The notes under the pieces are model-generated. The model saw only the letters and a program-made list of their open reading frames with translations. It was not told the DNA's origin and ran no database searches. This document shows, one piece after another, positions 1 through 6,463 of a DNA stretch of 49,945 nt. Each line of letters opens with the position of its first letter. Position 1 is the first letter of the stretch. Source of the DNA: a virus; IMG/VR virus record IMGVR_UViG_3300024326_000006, positions 1 through 49,945 of that record, one strand, 5' to 3'. Both the position numbers and the translations under genes were made by a program.

Positions 1-152
1 ATGCGTTTACAATCATCTAGTGTAAGTTCACTCAAATCAATATGCGGATTTAATGCTCCGCCGTTTTGATTTCTATCACACATAGGGCAACTGGCTTGAC
101 AGTTTTGTGTGTTTTCTAAATGTATTGTTTTTATATTTTCGTACTTATACAT
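1..152 (-). CDS. Radical SAM enzyme, N-terminal fragment (cut by window edge)
   Basis: This leftward frame opens with ATG at 152 and runs off the left edge, so only about 50 residues are seen. Residues 18-25 read CQASCPMC, the CX3CX2C signature that holds the radical SAM [4Fe-4S] cluster, preceded by a short beta-strand-like stretch as is usual at the start of this fold. The family cleaves S-adenosylmethionine to a 5'-deoxyadenosyl radical; the substrate cannot be told from this fragment. The start overlaps the end of the 74-residue gene by 8 bases, so it is probably translationally coupled and the last visible gene of the leftward unit that begins at 3029. The family call rests on one motif in the right position; I am fairly sure of it, but not of any subfamily. 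Confidence 0.72.
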   Translation of the reverse strand, partial: MYKYENIKTIHLENTQNCQASCPMCDRNQNGGALNPHIDLSELTLDDCKR

Positions 153-369
153 CCATTATCAACTTTACATCTTTACCAGGACCAACCTTACTGGGTAGGT
201 CGCCATACTGTTCAACATACCATTCAATAACAGCCTTGTACCAGTTTTGACTGTTGTGATGTGCTTTCTTATTAAACTGCCAAATATTATTGTTAGTTGC
301 TTGTATTGTACTTAGAGCTCTTGCACTTTCTTTTTGTAGCTCACGTACACTTAAATCACTTATATCCAA
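145..369 (-). CDS. Small hypothetical protein, 74 aa, TTG start
   Basis: I do not recognise this protein. It is a soluble, mixed-charge 74-residue product with no membrane segment or cysteine motif; the N-terminal third looks helical (acidic/basic SVRELQKESARAL). No ATG lies near the 5' end. The likely start is the TTG at 369, which has AAGG about 10 bases upstream, and it overlaps the end of the methyltransferase-like gene by 14 bases. Its 3' end overlaps the start of the radical SAM fragment by 8 bases. This chain of overlaps, and the lack of any gap, supports it being a real gene of the leftward unit. It could be a small partner of one of the flanking enzymes, but nothing in the sequence shows that. 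Confidence 0.6.
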   Translation of the reverse strand: MDISDLSVRELQKESARALSTIQATNNNIWQFNKKAHHNSQNWYKAVIEWYVEQYGDLPSKVGPGKDVKLIMDV

Positions 370-1396
370 TTCGCATAAACCTTTTGTATTTTTCTAGTTC
401 TAGTTCGCCACTGTACAGCTCTTCGCCGAGATATACTTGTTTTGTAAAACTTTCAAGTGTTTCATGACAGTTAACATGTTCGTTGATTTCAAAATAGTTA
501 TTACTTTGCATTATTACTAAACTTCCGTATGTTATGCTGTCATACCAACTATCAAAGTTATTTATATGTTCGCAACTTGTGTTAATAACAGTATCTGGTA
601 CTGTCCACAATCTCTGAGTTGTACCGTCTGTTTTGTTTACATCGTATATATGTTCGTCAAATCTTATTTCGTGTATGTCTTCAGTGCTGGCTTTAAATTT
701 CCAGTTATCAGTAACCCAAGGTTTGTTAAATATTTCGGCTATTTTCCAAACATCTGGATCTACATCAAAACTCCGAATAAAATCTATTTTTATATCACTT
801 TCAAATAACATAGTAGCAAGAGTAGCATACCACCCTGCACATAAAAATACTTTACCTAGTTCAACATTACATTTTTTAAGCTCATCTACTAGCCAAAGTT
901 TACTTTGTAGCTGTCCTCTACTAAAACAATCTTCGTCTATTTGAACATTATTAGTCTCAAAGTTTTTAAATGCATCAACAAAATGTGTACTATCTCTATC
1001 TTTTAAGAGTCTAAGTATACTCCATATATTGTCATCCATCGTAGCTTTTCTTAAATCTTCGTTGCCTACTAATCTAAAAATACTATGCATGTTGTCGTCG
1101 ACGACTGCTTTTCTTAAATCATCGTTTCCTGGCAGTAATCTAAATAAACTATGTAAGTTTTTTTCTAAGACTGCCTTGCGTAAGTCTTCAGCTTCACCAA
1201 TTATACGTTTGTTATCTATACAACGAAAAATACTATGAATGTTTTTTGTTAAAATAGCACTACGCAAATCTTCATCTGATGTAAACTCTAATATAGCACT
1301 TATATCATTATCAATGTATACACGGCGTAAGTTTTCAAAATATTCATCTTGCGGATTTAGTATTTCGAATCTGTCTAAAAGTTTATATATTTCCAT
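356..1396 (-). CDS. Putative class I SAM-dependent methyltransferase with N-terminal 21-residue repeats
   Basis: The 346-residue product has two parts. Residues about 22-135 hold five tandem helical repeats of about 21 residues of the form (D/N)LRxAxxxxNxxSIxRL. Residues about 160-346 resemble a Rossmann-type methyltransferase: a hydrophobic strand followed by a small-residue loop (KVFLCAGWYATL, near 183) where the SAM-binding glycine loop is expected, then an acidic residue closing the next strand (RSFDVDP, near 209), then a TVINTSCEH segment (near 271) resembling motif IV. The glycine loop is atypical, so the catalytic call is tentative. I chose ATG at 1396 over the in-frame TTG one codon upstream; AAAGGA lies about 8 bases before it. 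The gene overlaps the end of the 548-residue GT-like gene and belongs to the same leftward unit. The substrate is unknown; an FkbM-like sugar or peptide methyltransferase is possible. Confidence 0.55.
   Translation of the reverse strand: MEIYKLLDRFEILNPQDEYFENLRRVYIDNDISAILEFTSDEDLRSAILTKNIHSIFRCIDNKRIIGEAEDLRKAVLEKNLHSLFRLLPGNDDLRKAVVDDNMHSIFRLVGNEDLRKATMDDNIWSILRLLKDRDSTHFVDAFKNFETNNVQIDEDCFSRGQLQSKLWLVDELKKCNVELGKVFLCAGWYATLATMLFESDIKIDFIRSFDVDPDVWKIAEIFNKPWVTDNWKFKASTEDIHEIRFDEHIYDVNKTDGTTQRLWTVPDTVINTSCEHINNFDSWYDSITYGSLVIMQSNNYFEINEHVNCHETLESFTKQVYLGEELYSGELELEKYKRFMRIGYK
991..1333 (-). repeat. Five in-frame 21-28 residue helical repeats in the methyltransferase-like gene
   Basis: Translating the minus strand shows five copies of a unit with the pattern (D/N)LRxAxxxxNxxSIxRL, beginning near residues 22, 43, 71, 93 and 114. 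The spacing is 21, 28, 22 and 21 residues. The middle copies are the most alike (DLRKAVxxxNxHSxFRL). The pattern is amphipathic and suggests a short solenoid in front of the catalytic domain. I do not recognise it as a named repeat family. Confidence 0.8.
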
Positions 1397-3029
1397 CAAA
1401 CTTTTCCTTTAACCAATCAAAATCATTGATAGCTTTTAATGCTTGGCTATCACCTTTGTTGCGAGTGCCGTAAGCTGTGCCTGCTTTGGCTCCTTGCAGT
1501 GCATCCTTTCCAAACGGAGTATCGGGTATCATATGCATACACCAAGTCCTCAAACGTTCATTAGTTTCTTGACTTTTTTGTCTATCAATAATCTTACTCG
1601 ATAGTTTTGCACATTCTCTAAATGCACTTTTCCACGCATTAAACGCATCAGTGTTAAATGCTGTAATATTTGAAACACTTGGCATAGCTACAAACTTATC
1701 ACTAATACTTGTGGTCATATCAGGCTTACTAATATCCATGTTAAGTGTTTCGTGTCTTGGAAATAACTTAATACCGCCATACCCATAAACTAATCCGTTT
1801 ACTGGATTTTTACTACGCCATACATGCACATGATTATATTGCCAAGCTGGAACTTGCCAATCAAAGTTAAAATCGTCAACAACTACAGCATCGCCATCAA
1901 CTATATAAAGCATAGGTGTATTGCATACCTTTGCTGCTTCGATATGTGCCTGATGTATTCCTTTGACACCATGTACTCTATGTATTACTCTATCTGGAAA
2001 TCTAGTTTTTAGATTTTCAAAGTTTTCATCTGCATTTGGTTCTTGATAACTAATAAAAACAATATCGTAAGGGTTAGGTGTACTTGCTTGTATATCTACT
2101 TCTTTTTTGTTAGCAATAAATTTAAAGTGCCATTCACGTTTACTGATTTTAGCATATTTACTGCAAAGTATAATACCATCATGAAACTTGCCATTTAGAA
2201 ATACATGATTAATACGTCTATCAAAACTATTAGAATGTTCAAAATAATCATCAAACATAAAATCTTTACAAACTGTTACCGTTGGGGGAATAATATAAAA
2301 CATTTCAGTTGTACTAGTTTCTAATGCGTTTATATATTCTTCATATGTATCAACAACATTAAATATATTGTACTTACCAGCAACACTTGTAACTATATCG
2401 TGTTCTTTTCGATTTACAGGAAATCTATATTCTACTTCTCGTTTACTTAACGGAACGTGTTTGCTGCATAAAAATAAACCATTGTACAAATCTTTGCCGT
2501 CTACTTGATGTATAAATGCATGGTTTTGTTTTCTATCAATCTGTTCGTGATGTGATATGTAGAACGTGTCAACAAACTCTGTATCAATACTAATATTAGC
2601 AGTACTCATCCAAAACATATCAGTTGTGCTAGTTTCTAATGCGTTTAAGTATTCTTTATATGTATCAATGTTGAATATATCATACGGAGCAGGCACACTT
2701 GCTTGTATATCTACTTCTTTTTTGTTAACAAAAAATCTATGCTGCAACTCTCTGTCTGATATTGTTGCATTTTTAGGTATTAGCGAAACACCATCATAAA
2801 ACTCATTATTTTTAAATACATGAACATAATCAGTGCTCCATGCATCTGGTTCGTAATCAAAGTTAAAATCATTGTTTATTACAATGTCAGGCCACACTAC
2901 CCAGAACATTTTTGTAATACAAATACGCTTTGCATCTTCAAGAGTATCTGCATTTTTTAAAAGAGGAAATCTTTGTTTTACAGAGTTCCACTGTTTGTTT
3001 TTTTCGCCAATAAAGATTATATCATACAT
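1383..3029 (-). CDS. Multi-repeat GT-A glycosyltransferase-like protein, 548 aa
   Basis: The C-terminal region (about residues 320-548) is a GT-A-like domain with a PYDIVFISY start strand and a DGD metal/nucleotide-sugar motif at 378-380. It is a clear paralogue of the 307-residue protein encoded at 7801-8724: both have the FISYxEPNA-type start, the RVHGVKG segment and the xYGxGGIK segment. Residues 2-317 are three tandem copies of about 100 residues that resemble the first half of that domain (ALETSTTxMF, then an NHVF/NHAF strand, then a KREVDI-like end) but lack the DxD. GT-A enzymes move a sugar from a nucleotide donor to an acceptor; the acceptor is unknown. The start at 3029 is the only reasonable Met; no Shine-Dalgarno precedes it and a promoter lies unusually close. 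It heads the leftward unit. Confidence 0.6.
   Translation of the reverse strand: MYDIIFIGEKNKQWNSVKQRFPLLKNADTLEDAKRICITKMFWVVWPDIVINNDFNFDYEPDAWSTDYVHVFKNNEFYDGVSLIPKNATISDRELQHRFFVNKKEVDIQASVPAPYDIFNIDTYKEYLNALETSTTDMFWMSTANISIDTEFVDTFYISHHEQIDRKQNHAFIHQVDGKDLYNGLFLCSKHVPLSKREVEYRFPVNRKEHDIVTSVAGKYNIFNVVDTYEEYINALETSTTEMFYIIPPTVTVCKDFMFDDYFEHSNSFDRRINHVFLNGKFHDGIILCSKYAKISKREWHFKFIANKKEVDIQASTPNPYDIVFISYQEPNADENFENLKTRFPDRVIHRVHGVKGIHQAHIEAAKVCNTPMLYIVDGDAVVVDDFNFDWQVPAWQYNHVHVWRSKNPVNGLVYGYGGIKLFPRHETLNMDISKPDMTTSISDKFVAMPSVSNITAFNTDAFNAWKSAFRECAKLSSKIIDRQKSQETNERLRTWCMHMIPDTPFGKDALQGAKAGTAYGTRNKGDSQALKAINDFDWLKEKFDGNI
2078..3026 (-). repeat. Three in-frame half-GT repeats lacking DxD
   Basis: Residues about 2-112, 116-217 and 220-317 of the 548-residue protein align with each other and with the first half of its own C-terminal GT-A domain. 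Shared landmarks in order are a PYDIF/PYDIV-like strand, a segment ALETSTTxMF, an aromatic-rich NHVF/NHAF or YVHVF strand, a YDG/HDG/YNG turn, and an SKRE-like then KKEVDI end. The position of the catalytic DGD reads WPD, STA and IPP in the three copies, so these copies should not bind the metal. They may bind glycan or serve as structural spacers. Confidence 0.75.
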
Positions 3030-3036
3030 ATAACTA

Positions 3037-3065
3037 GTTATAACATATTTTAATCAACAAGTCAA
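3037..3065 (-). promoter_or_regulatory. Sigma-70-like promoter for the leftward unit starting at 3029
   Basis: Read on the minus strand, TTGACT (3065-3060) is followed after exactly 17 bp by TATAAC (3042-3037), with TG one base before it as in extended -10 elements. A start of transcription 7 bases further on would fall at about 3030, immediately before the ATG at 3029-3027, so the message may be almost leaderless. Confidence 0.7.
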
Positions 3066-3076
3066 GAACAGAATGT

Positions 3077-3084
3077 GATAAATA
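3077..3084 (+). promoter_or_regulatory. T4-like late promoter (GATAAATA) for the tail-fibre gene
   Basis: The octamer GATAAATA followed by C matches the T4 late promoter box TATAAATA in 7 of 8 positions and recurs before several structural genes here. Transcription would start near 3090, leaving the GAGGAA Shine-Dalgarno (3093-3098) and the ATG at 3108 inside the message. It also rules out the upstream in-frame GTG at 3075 as the start. Confidence 0.7.
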
Positions 3085-3107
3085 CTAGAGAAGAGGAACC
3101 AACAAAA

Positions 3108-4523
3108 ATGACCGATTTTATACCAGGTGAAGCATACCGACTAGATATTATTACAGCAGACGAAACAGTTATTGTTGATAGCTGGCAGGGACAGATTAAA
3201 GCCAGTGTTGTTGATGTTGACGGTATTATATTAGTTGATGTTGAAACTGGAAACTTGTATGGTTCTTTGATTGGAACCATTGAAGATACAGAAGGTAATA
3301 CTATTTTATCTTCCACAGGCAATCTAACTGGTAGTGTTACTGGTAGTGTATACGACGACAACGAGGGGTTAGCATTTGATGGTGATACTGGATTGGTTAT
3401 TGCCGATGTTGTCGGAAACATTGTAGATAGCAATGGCGAAGCTATTGTTAATACTGGAGCAAGATCTATTAATGCCGACAGTATTACTGGATCGTTTTAC
3501 GGTGAGCTTACAGGAAGTATAACTGCCGATAGTGTAATATACGGTACATTTAACGGTGACTTTAATGGTACTAGCTACGGAGATTTTTTCGGTGATACTA
3601 CAGGTACACATACTGGTGAAGTAATAGGCGGAGTAACTGGAGACGTAACAGGCAATGTTACAGGAAATCTTACTGGAGAGTTACTTGCTATACAGCCAGG
3701 CGATGATATTGCTACACGACTAACTGGACACAACAATACTGGTGGATACGATCAATGGGAGTTTTACGGTGGACTTGCTCATCCTGTTTATCCTGAAGAT
3801 GATGCAGTTGCAAGAGGTCCTATAGTTAATATTGGAGCAACTAGAGCTGACACAGAAGTAAGAGCCAACTTAAATCATTACGATGGCACACCGGTAATGA
3901 GATTGTCCCTGGAAAGCTCGCCAACTTACAAAGCTGATTTTATGGGAAGACTTGTTGGAGCAGTTGCATATGACACACAAGGCGAAGATGGATTTATTAA
4001 TATTGTATCAGGTTCAAGCAATGGAACACTTATTAGTGGTGTAAATGATAAGGTAAACATTGGTAATGAAAATGACGAAGTAAATATTATTGCTGATAGT
4101 TTAAGTATACAAACTGACTCGATTGACTCTCTTGCACACAGAGGCGAAGGCAATTCTAAAACATCATTATTAAACAATGACGAACTATTAAGTATCGAAA
4201 GCTGGGGATACAACGGTACTGAATACAAACGTGGTGGGCTTTTTGGATTTAAAGTTGACGGGACACCGGCTGCAACTGGAAATACTATGCCGTCAAGTTT
4301 TGGTATACAACTAAGTTCAGCGTCTAATACACATGTTACAAATACAGAAAATAGACTAGAGTTCAACAACAAGGGCGTATTAGAAGTTCCAGTATTTAAA
4401 GCTAGAGGTACTACATTTGCTGACAGAGATAGTATGACAGCAGAAGCAGGTATGATATTGTTTAACACTAGTAATAACAAGTTCCAAGGATATACCGGAA
4501 CAACATGGGTTGACTTACACTAA
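3108..4523 (+). CDS. Tail-fibre-like virion protein, 471 aa
   Basis: This is a Gly/Thr/Ser/Asn-rich, beta-structured protein. The first half carries short repeats of the LTGSVTG/GDVTGNVTG type typical of fibrous phage tail proteins. The last 30 residues (a segment MILFNTSNNKFQGYTG then WVDLH) are the usual C-terminal ending of many tail-fibre-type proteins. ATG 3108 is chosen because GAGGAA lies 9 bases upstream and the late promoter at 3077-3084 would start transcription after the GTG at 3075. It is the only structural gene in the accessory region and the only structural gene on the plus strand of the window, lying between enzyme genes on both sides. Similar TG-rich repeats occur in the 661-residue fibre protein at 16904-18889. 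It probably forms a trimeric fibre or a baseplate appendage; its receptor is unknown. Confidence 0.7.
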   Translation: MTDFIPGEAYRLDIITADETVIVDSWQGQIKASVVDVDGIILVDVETGNLYGSLIGTIEDTEGNTILSSTGNLTGSVTGSVYDDNEGLAFDGDTGLVIADVVGNIVDSNGEAIVNTGARSINADSITGSFYGELTGSITADSVIYGTFNGDFNGTSYGDFFGDTTGTHTGEVIGGVTGDVTGNVTGNLTGELLAIQPGDDIATRLTGHNNTGGYDQWEFYGGLAHPVYPEDDAVARGPIVNIGATRADTEVRANLNHYDGTPVMRLSLESSPTYKADFMGRLVGAVAYDTQGEDGFINIVSGSSNGTLISGVNDKVNIGNENDEVNIIADSLSIQTDSIDSLAHRGEGNSKTSLLNNDELLSIESWGYNGTEYKRGGLFGFKVDGTPAATGNTMPSSFGIQLSSASNTHVTNTENRLEFNNKGVLEVPVFKARGTTFADRDSMTAEAGMILFNTSNNKFQGYTGTTWVDLH

Positions 4524-4538
4524 AAAATATGCTATAAT
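4510..4538 (+). promoter_or_regulatory. Sigma-70-like promoter for the ligase operon
   Basis: TTGACT (4510-4515), a 17 bp spacer and TATAAT (4533-4538), with TGC just before the -10 (extended -10). The -35 lies within the last codons of the fibre gene. Transcription would begin near 4545, upstream of AAAGGAGAG and the ATG at 4576. Confidence 0.8.
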
Positions 4539-4575
4539 GATAACATATTAAAAAGTCTTCAAAGGAGAGTAAAGT

Positions 4576-4794
4576 ATGTTATTTGATTGGAAACATTTAA
4601 AAAAAGCAAATACTAACTATTTTACACATTGTTTTATAGCAATATGTTATAGTTTTTTGGGACTTGGTATTTTTATAATGGGCATATTACACGCATTTTT
4701 TCCTTTTATGTTTGGATTTACACCTTACAAGATTGCTAAAAAAATCACCGACGGTACTGAAAAAAACTTTCCTGCTTGTATCAACGAGAAATAA
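4576..4794 (+). CDS. Small membrane protein of the DUF6356 type, 72 aa
   Basis: The product has one strongly hydrophobic segment (about residues 18-48) between a polar N terminus and a basic C terminus. The order of features (a Tyr/Thr-His motif before the helix, then HAFFPFMF, then a lysine-rich helix) matches my memory of the DUF6356 family of small bacterial membrane proteins, whose function is unknown. AAAGGAGAG lies 8 bases before the ATG, and a near-perfect sigma-70 promoter precedes it. The next gene begins on the very next base after the stop, so it is the first gene of a three-gene operon with the AMP-forming ligase and the GNAT-like protein. It would sit in the host inner membrane; a link to lipid or surface chemistry is plausible from the neighbours but unproven. 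Confidence 0.65.
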   Translation: MLFDWKHLKKANTNYFTHCFIAICYSFLGLGIFIMGILHAFFPFMFGFTPYKIAKKITDGTEKNFPACINEK

Positions 4795-5856
4795 ATGAAA
4801 ATTTTTATAGACGGTGAACAAATATCCGAACAATGGATAAGCGATTACACACTAAGTAATCCTGTGAATTGTTACAGTAACAACCCAGACTGGGAACAGA
4901 ACGTTCTTAAACTATTACACAACTGGTATTGGCAAAATGGATATAGCTATGGCTATAGAGGTGATCAGTTTCTTAATCTAAGTACTAGCGGTACAACTGG
5001 ATTTCCGCAGGACATTGGACATACCAAAGAAACCATAGAACAAGTTGTAGATGCAAATATTAAAACACTAGGGTTAGATAAAAATAGTAAAATACTCAGT
5101 TACTATTCTCCTCGCGGTATTGCGTTTAGTGTGCTAAGTGTATACCTTGCATTAAAACTAGATTGCGAACTATACATCGAAACATTCAAAGGCATTGACT
5201 ATGTAAATCGTGTACACGAAATACGTCCGACACATACATTATTATTACCCAATGTTTGGAAAGTATTACACAAACACGATAGATGGAAGACACTAGATTA
5301 TAGTAGTTTAGAAACTGTTATTACAGGAAGTGATTTTACACCAACAGGTATGCTGGACGAGCTACGTGAGCATAATCCAGGAAAAGTATACAATGTATAC
5401 GGTAGTACTGAAGTACCTCCTATGGTGTTGTACAGCGAAGAAGAAAATACATATACTATAGATAGTATTACTCCGGGTGCAGAAGTTGATATTATAAACG
5501 GGCAGATTGCTTGCAAATGGAGTAGTCAATCTAACATATGGATTAGTGGTGACTGTGTTAACGGTGACAGAAATAGATTTACAATTAACGGACGCAAACA
5601 CAATATGTTTAAACAAAATACTATCAGAGTATACCCTGAACAAATAGAAAAAGCGGCCGTTGCAGCTGGTGCAGAACTTGCATTATGCCAACAAATTAAA
5701 AATCAGTGTATATTATATTATACAGGCAATATAAAAGATATGGCAAATTTTGTAGAACAACATCGATATATTCCAAGATTTAGACTTCGGGCAGTAGATA
5801 AAATAGAAGTAGATAATAATCTAAAAAAGATTATAAGGACGCAAACATTTGTATAA
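4795..5856 (+). CDS. Compact AMP-forming adenylate synthetase (ANL superfamily)
   Basis: ANL enzymes activate a carboxylate with ATP to an acyl-adenylate, often then passing it to CoA or another thiol. The 353 residues hold the family motifs in order: the phosphate-binding loop STSGTTGFP (residues about 63-71), YGSTEVPP (near 202-209), an SGD segment (near 248), and the hinge region GRKHNMFKQNTIRVYPEQIE (near 264-283). A short C-terminal part ends in NNLKKIIRT, a possible match to the catalytic-lysine region. The usual length is about 500 or more; here the N-terminal subdomain is largely missing and the C-terminal lid is short. The loop has Q where most members have K after the Pro. It begins directly after the membrane protein gene and its end overlaps the GNAT-like gene. 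The acyl substrate cannot be predicted; a pseudoenzyme is possible. Confidence 0.75.
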   Translation: MKIFIDGEQISEQWISDYTLSNPVNCYSNNPDWEQNVLKLLHNWYWQNGYSYGYRGDQFLNLSTSGTTGFPQDIGHTKETIEQVVDANIKTLGLDKNSKILSYYSPRGIAFSVLSVYLALKLDCELYIETFKGIDYVNRVHEIRPTHTLLLPNVWKVLHKHDRWKTLDYSSLETVITGSDFTPTGMLDELREHNPGKVYNVYGSTEVPPMVLYSEEENTYTIDSITPGAEVDIINGQIACKWSSQSNIWISGDCVNGDRNRFTINGRKHNMFKQNTIRVYPEQIEKAAVAAGAELALCQQIKNQCILYYTGNIKDMANFVEQHRYIPRFRLRAVDKIEVDNNLKKIIRTQTFV

Positions 5857-6463
5857 ACTAGAAATGTATAATGGTACACAAGATCTAACAGATTTTTATA
5901 AAGGTGCTGCTGCTAAAGGGTTTTATAACAATCATAATAAAACTGTGTTAATAGATTATATTAACAAACACGAAAATGCAAACTTATTTTTATTATACTA
6001 TGGAGATAATATTGTAGGCACTAGTGTGAGCCATAGTTTGCAACAGTTAGGCATACTAGGAAAAAATGCACATAGAATAAGTGCTAGAACATGTGTATTA
6101 AATGATATAGTTGACGGGGAACGTGCCCATGCTGTACACAACTATCGACACTCTCCTATGAATCATTGGACTAGTCAAATGCTTACGCCTGTGTGTATGC
6201 ACTATGTTGGATTAGAAAATCCTCAATATATTAGTACAAATACATTAGAAACTGGAAGTCAAAGTAAAGTACATCGCATATGGTCAAAGATTATGCACAA
6301 CCAAGGATATTTAAAAGATCCTATAGAGTTAGAGTACAAAGGAACATTTCAAACATTTTGGAAAGTTGACGTTGATTTTTATATGAAAAAACTAGAAGAA
6401 AATATGTGGCCTGAAACTAAACAAGCACTAGACGTATTTCTTACAAAGTTCAAAAAAGTCTGA
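5849..6463 (+). CDS. GNAT-like acyltransferase candidate, 204 aa
   Basis: The pattern suggests a GNAT fold: a strand pair LFLLYYGDNIVGTSVSH (about residues 46-62), a central strand region, and near 150-165 an asparagine/threonine strand followed by a helix and an NQGYLKD turn resembling the end of GNAT domains. I do not see a clear acetyl-CoA loop (Q/RxxGxG/A), so the call is tentative. The start is probably TTG at 5849, with AAGGA 10 bases upstream; the alternative ATG at 5864 has no ribosome site and would shorten the protein by 5 residues. The TTG overlaps the ligase stop by 8 bases, so the two are coupled. The 3' end overlaps the opposing radical SAM gene by 36 bases. It could use the acyl group activated by the ligase; that is inference. 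Confidence 0.45.
   Translation: MYKLEMYNGTQDLTDFYKGAAAKGFYNNHNKTVLIDYINKHENANLFLLYYGDNIVGTSVSHSLQQLGILGKNAHRISARTCVLNDIVDGERAHAVHNYRHSPMNHWTSQMLTPVCMHYVGLENPQYISTNTLETGSQSKVHRIWSKIMHNQGYLKDPIELEYKGTFQTFWKVDVDFYMKKLEENMWPETKQALDVFLTKFKKV

Noticed and set aside
3075-3107. In-frame GTG at 3075 as the start of the fibre gene
   Set aside because: It lies before the predicted late transcription start near 3090 and has no ribosome site, whereas ATG 3108 has GAGGAA at 9 bases.
3062-3433. Minus-strand open frame of 123 codons opposite the fibre gene
   Set aside because: Its Ser/Thr/Val/Pro-rich translation is the mirror of the repetitive fibre codons; it lacks a ribosome site and overlaps a clear gene.
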